A DNA stretch of 6,833 nucleotides, taken from the NCBI GenBank assembly GCA_964480275.1, contig CAYZOC010000053.1:1-6833 (forward strand), in the 5' to 3' direction. The stretch comes from DATESG01 sp964480275 (lineage in GTDB: Bacteria; Bacillota_I; Bacilli_A; RFN20; CAG-826). The translations under genes and the position numbers were made by a program. A model generated the notes under the pieces. That model was not told the DNA's origin and made no database searches. It saw only the letters and a program-made list of their open reading frames with translations. Positions 5,512-6,833 of this stretch are shown here, piece after piece; the stretch's first letter is position 1; each line of letters opens with the position of its first letter.

Positions 5512-6270
5512 ATGCTTGATTATACTAAAACAGCAGTAAATATAATTTTGGAAGATTTACGTAAATTTGCCAAAATTGTCAAAACTATTTCTCTTGTTTT
5601 TACAACGGGATATTTTATTTTTGTCCTTGTCATGCGTTCGGGGATATTAATTGCGAATATTGTTCTTGCTAGTCTTTTCTTTATTTATACAATTTTTGAG
5701 TTGATCGCCACTAAAAAAGACATAAAAAAAATTAGAAAGATTGTCAAAAAGAGCTTCCATTGGATCAAGTTAAGCATCAAACTTTTGACACTTTTAGCAA
5801 TGGTCTATGGTATTTATACCGCGACAACTGGTATTTCCGACCTCTCAATTATTTTTGTTACGCTTGTGATTGTCCTTTGGATCTTCCAAGTTCTATTAGA
5901 ATTGTTTATTCAAATATTTGAAAACAAGATGGATCTATTTATTGCTGGTTGGAACAAAGATATTGAGGATATAAAACGGCCCATCACTAGTATTAAGAAT
6001 GTATTTAGACGTGTCAAAGGCGAGCAACTCCCACCCCAACCGGAAAAATCAAAAGAATTATTAATTTTAGAAAAACGCCTTGAACAAACACAAGTCAAAA
6101 AGCCAAAACGTCAAAGAAAAACTAAGAAAAATGCAGTGACAAAAGTTGAGCCAATTAAAAACAAACGGCAAAAAAGAACTTCAAAAGTTAAAGATAAGCC
6201 CGAGCAATCAACGAGCAAAAAAGCTAATGACAATGAGACTAAGTTACTGCCGATGAAGAGTAAAAAGTGA
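5512..6270 (+). CDS. Four-helix membrane protein with a long lysine-rich tail
   Basis: A 252-residue protein with no recognised family. Four hydrophobic segments are predicted by eye at about 22-41, 44-64, 85-103 and 110-133, in two hairpins joined by a strongly basic loop (KKDIKKIRKIVKK, 68-80). An amphipathic stretch (134-156) follows. From about residue 170 the protein becomes a disordered tail of some 80 residues packed with Lys, Arg, Pro, Gln and Thr (for example KKPKRQRKTKK, 196-206). Basic residues flank the helices, so the tail should lie in the cytoplasm, where it could contact nucleic acid, ribosomes or acidic lipid; this is inference. The ATG is preceded by AGGGAG (5493-5498) at the long spacing of 13 bases, and no nearer start is available. 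It is the second gene of a likely operon. The stop is TGA. Confidence 0.85.
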   Translation: MLDYTKTAVNIILEDLRKFAKIVKTISLVFTTGYFIFVLVMRSGILIANIVLASLFFIYTIFELIATKKDIKKIRKIVKKSFHWIKLSIKLLTLLAMVYGIYTATTGISDLSIIFVTLVIVLWIFQVLLELFIQIFENKMDLFIAGWNKDIEDIKRPITSIKNVFRRVKGEQLPPQPEKSKELLILEKRLEQTQVKKPKRQRKTKKNAVTKVEPIKNKRQKRTSKVKDKPEQSTSKKANDNETKLLPMKSKK

Positions 6271-6278
6271 GCCTTTGT

Positions 6279-6324
6279 TAATTATTTTCTCTTAAGTAAA
6301 CGACTAAATTAACTAAAATAATTA
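6279..6324. repeat. Perfect 10-base inverted repeat after the membrane operon
   Basis: TAATTATTTT (6279-6288) is exactly complementary to AAAATAATTA (6315-6324), with a 26-base interval holding CTTAAG. It lies just after the TGA at 6270 and just before the putative promoter of the next gene. All pairs are A-T, the loop is long and there is no following T run, so it is a poor terminator; an operator or chance is equally possible. Confidence 0.35.
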
Positions 6325-6329
6325 CCATA

Positions 6330-6357
6330 TTGGCTAGGAGTTTATAATAAATATAGT
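6330..6357 (+). promoter_or_regulatory. Candidate promoter for the membrane gene at 6401
   Basis: TTGGCT (6330-6335, four of six consensus bases) and TATAGT (6352-6357, five of six) are spaced by 16 bases. Transcription would start near 6364, about 37 bases ahead of the ATG. A second TATAAT (6343-6348) has no fitting -35. A separate promoter would make this gene independent of the preceding operon. Confidence 0.4.
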
Positions 6358-6400
6358 GTAATATAAAAGTTGATTTATAAATTTTATCGTGCGTAAAAAC

Positions 6401-6833
6401 ATGGATGACTTCTTCATTGTAAGGATGACAATTGTCCTTAGTGCCGCGATTATTATCGCTCTGCTTTTATACATTTTTATGCTGGTCACCGTGTTAAGGG
6501 GCTTTTATTTGCGGCCTTGGGTTTAACAAGTTCAAGTATCGGTTTTACCTTTGCAACACTACTACCACCACTTGATATCCTTATATATTTTGCGAATATT
6601 CTCTTTGCCTTAGGTGTGATGCTATTTTTACTTAGCACGCAACGAATGATTGAGAGGAAAGCTAACCATCTTGAAATAATTATCGTTTTAACACTATTTT
6701 CACTAAGTTTAGCTTTCTTCCATTTTATAATTCACCTAGTTGAAATCCGCCAAGTGCTCGTTAGTGCGGTAGTAAAACATTTATCTCTTTCTGGTACTGA
6801 TGAGGCAAGCGGAATTCAAGCTGCGGAAGTTTA
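6401..6833 (+). pseudogene. Polytopic membrane protein gene split by a one-base frameshift; runs off the window
   Basis: From the ATG at 6401 the frame encodes MDDFFIVRMTIVLSAA and more of a membrane helix, then loses sense and stops at TAA 6524-6526. The frame reached by one extra T (or a slip of one base back) at the T5 run 6474-6478 continues as YAGHRVKGLLFAALGLTSSS and stays open to the right edge. Joined, 144 residues are visible with four hydrophobic segments (about 10-26, 35-54, 60-78 and 92-111) and a small polar tail beginning (SLSGTDEASG). Neither half has a good start alone: the second frame has only a TTG inside a helix, and its upstream stop is at 6439. The ATG has no clear ribosome binding site. 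I do not recognise the family. A base missing in the run through sequencing error, a true mutation, or slippage could each explain it. Confidence 0.7.

Noticed and set aside
6268..6312. TGA of the 5512 gene read as Trp (Mycoplasma code), adding 13 codons
   Set aside because: No TGA occurs inside any recognisable gene and all Trp codons are TGG; the short extension is not persuasive.
6474..6481. Programmed -1 frameshift site in the last gene
   Set aside because: The bases in frame read C-ATT-TTT-ATG, not a canonical slippery heptamer, and no strong downstream hairpin was seen; a missing base is the simpler explanation.
1..6833. CRISPR array, insertion sequence, integrase or phage genes
   Set aside because: No regularly spaced repeats, transposase or recombinase motifs, or terminal inverted repeats with target duplications were found in the window.

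Overview
The window looks like a low-GC, AT-rich Gram-positive-type chromosome (Bacillota or a walled or wall-less relative). The reasons are the strong A+T bias, purine-rich ribosome binding sites, short hairpin-plus-T-run terminators, a peptidase T gene and a Gram-positive-style lipoprotein. Every tryptophan in the recognisable genes is TGG and one gene ends in TGA, so the Mycoplasma code is not supported. I cannot name the genus.

Layout from left to right. The 3' half of a tRNA-His (anticodon GTG, encoded CCA) runs in from the left edge and ends at a clean terminator. Just past the terminator lies what looks like a shrunken, inverted copy of the same tRNA half. Then come a gene for an orphan protein with a possible PD-(D/E)XK nuclease-like core (159-851, ending in TAG), a 435-base AT-rich gap, a DUF1295 / steroid-reductase-like membrane protein (1287-2237), a hairpin-bearing spacer, and an intact peptidase T gene, pepT (2387-3601). 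A bidirectional terminator separates pepT from a convergent lipoprotein gene on the minus strand (4507 down to 3977). That gene stops at a TAG, but the same frame continues for 95 more codons to a TAA at 3689. A 337-base divergent spacer with promoters in both directions leads to a two-gene set of uncharacterised membrane proteins (4845-5483 and 5512-6270). A further membrane protein gene (6401 to the window edge) is split by a one-base frameshift at a run of five T.

The genes do not form one obvious pathway. PepT is housekeeping peptide catabolism. DUF1295 is probably a membrane reductase or methyltransferase-like enzyme of unknown substrate. The right-hand third is a run of small membrane proteins, two of them closely spaced and probably co-transcribed.

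I do not see a defence island, CRISPR array, transposase, integrase or phage module. The points most worth a second look are the two in-frame TAG codons followed by coding-like sequence (gene decay, sequence error or, much less likely, amber recoding), the homopolymer frameshift, the inverted tRNA-His remnant beside a possible nuclease gene, and a likely leaderless mRNA at 4845.
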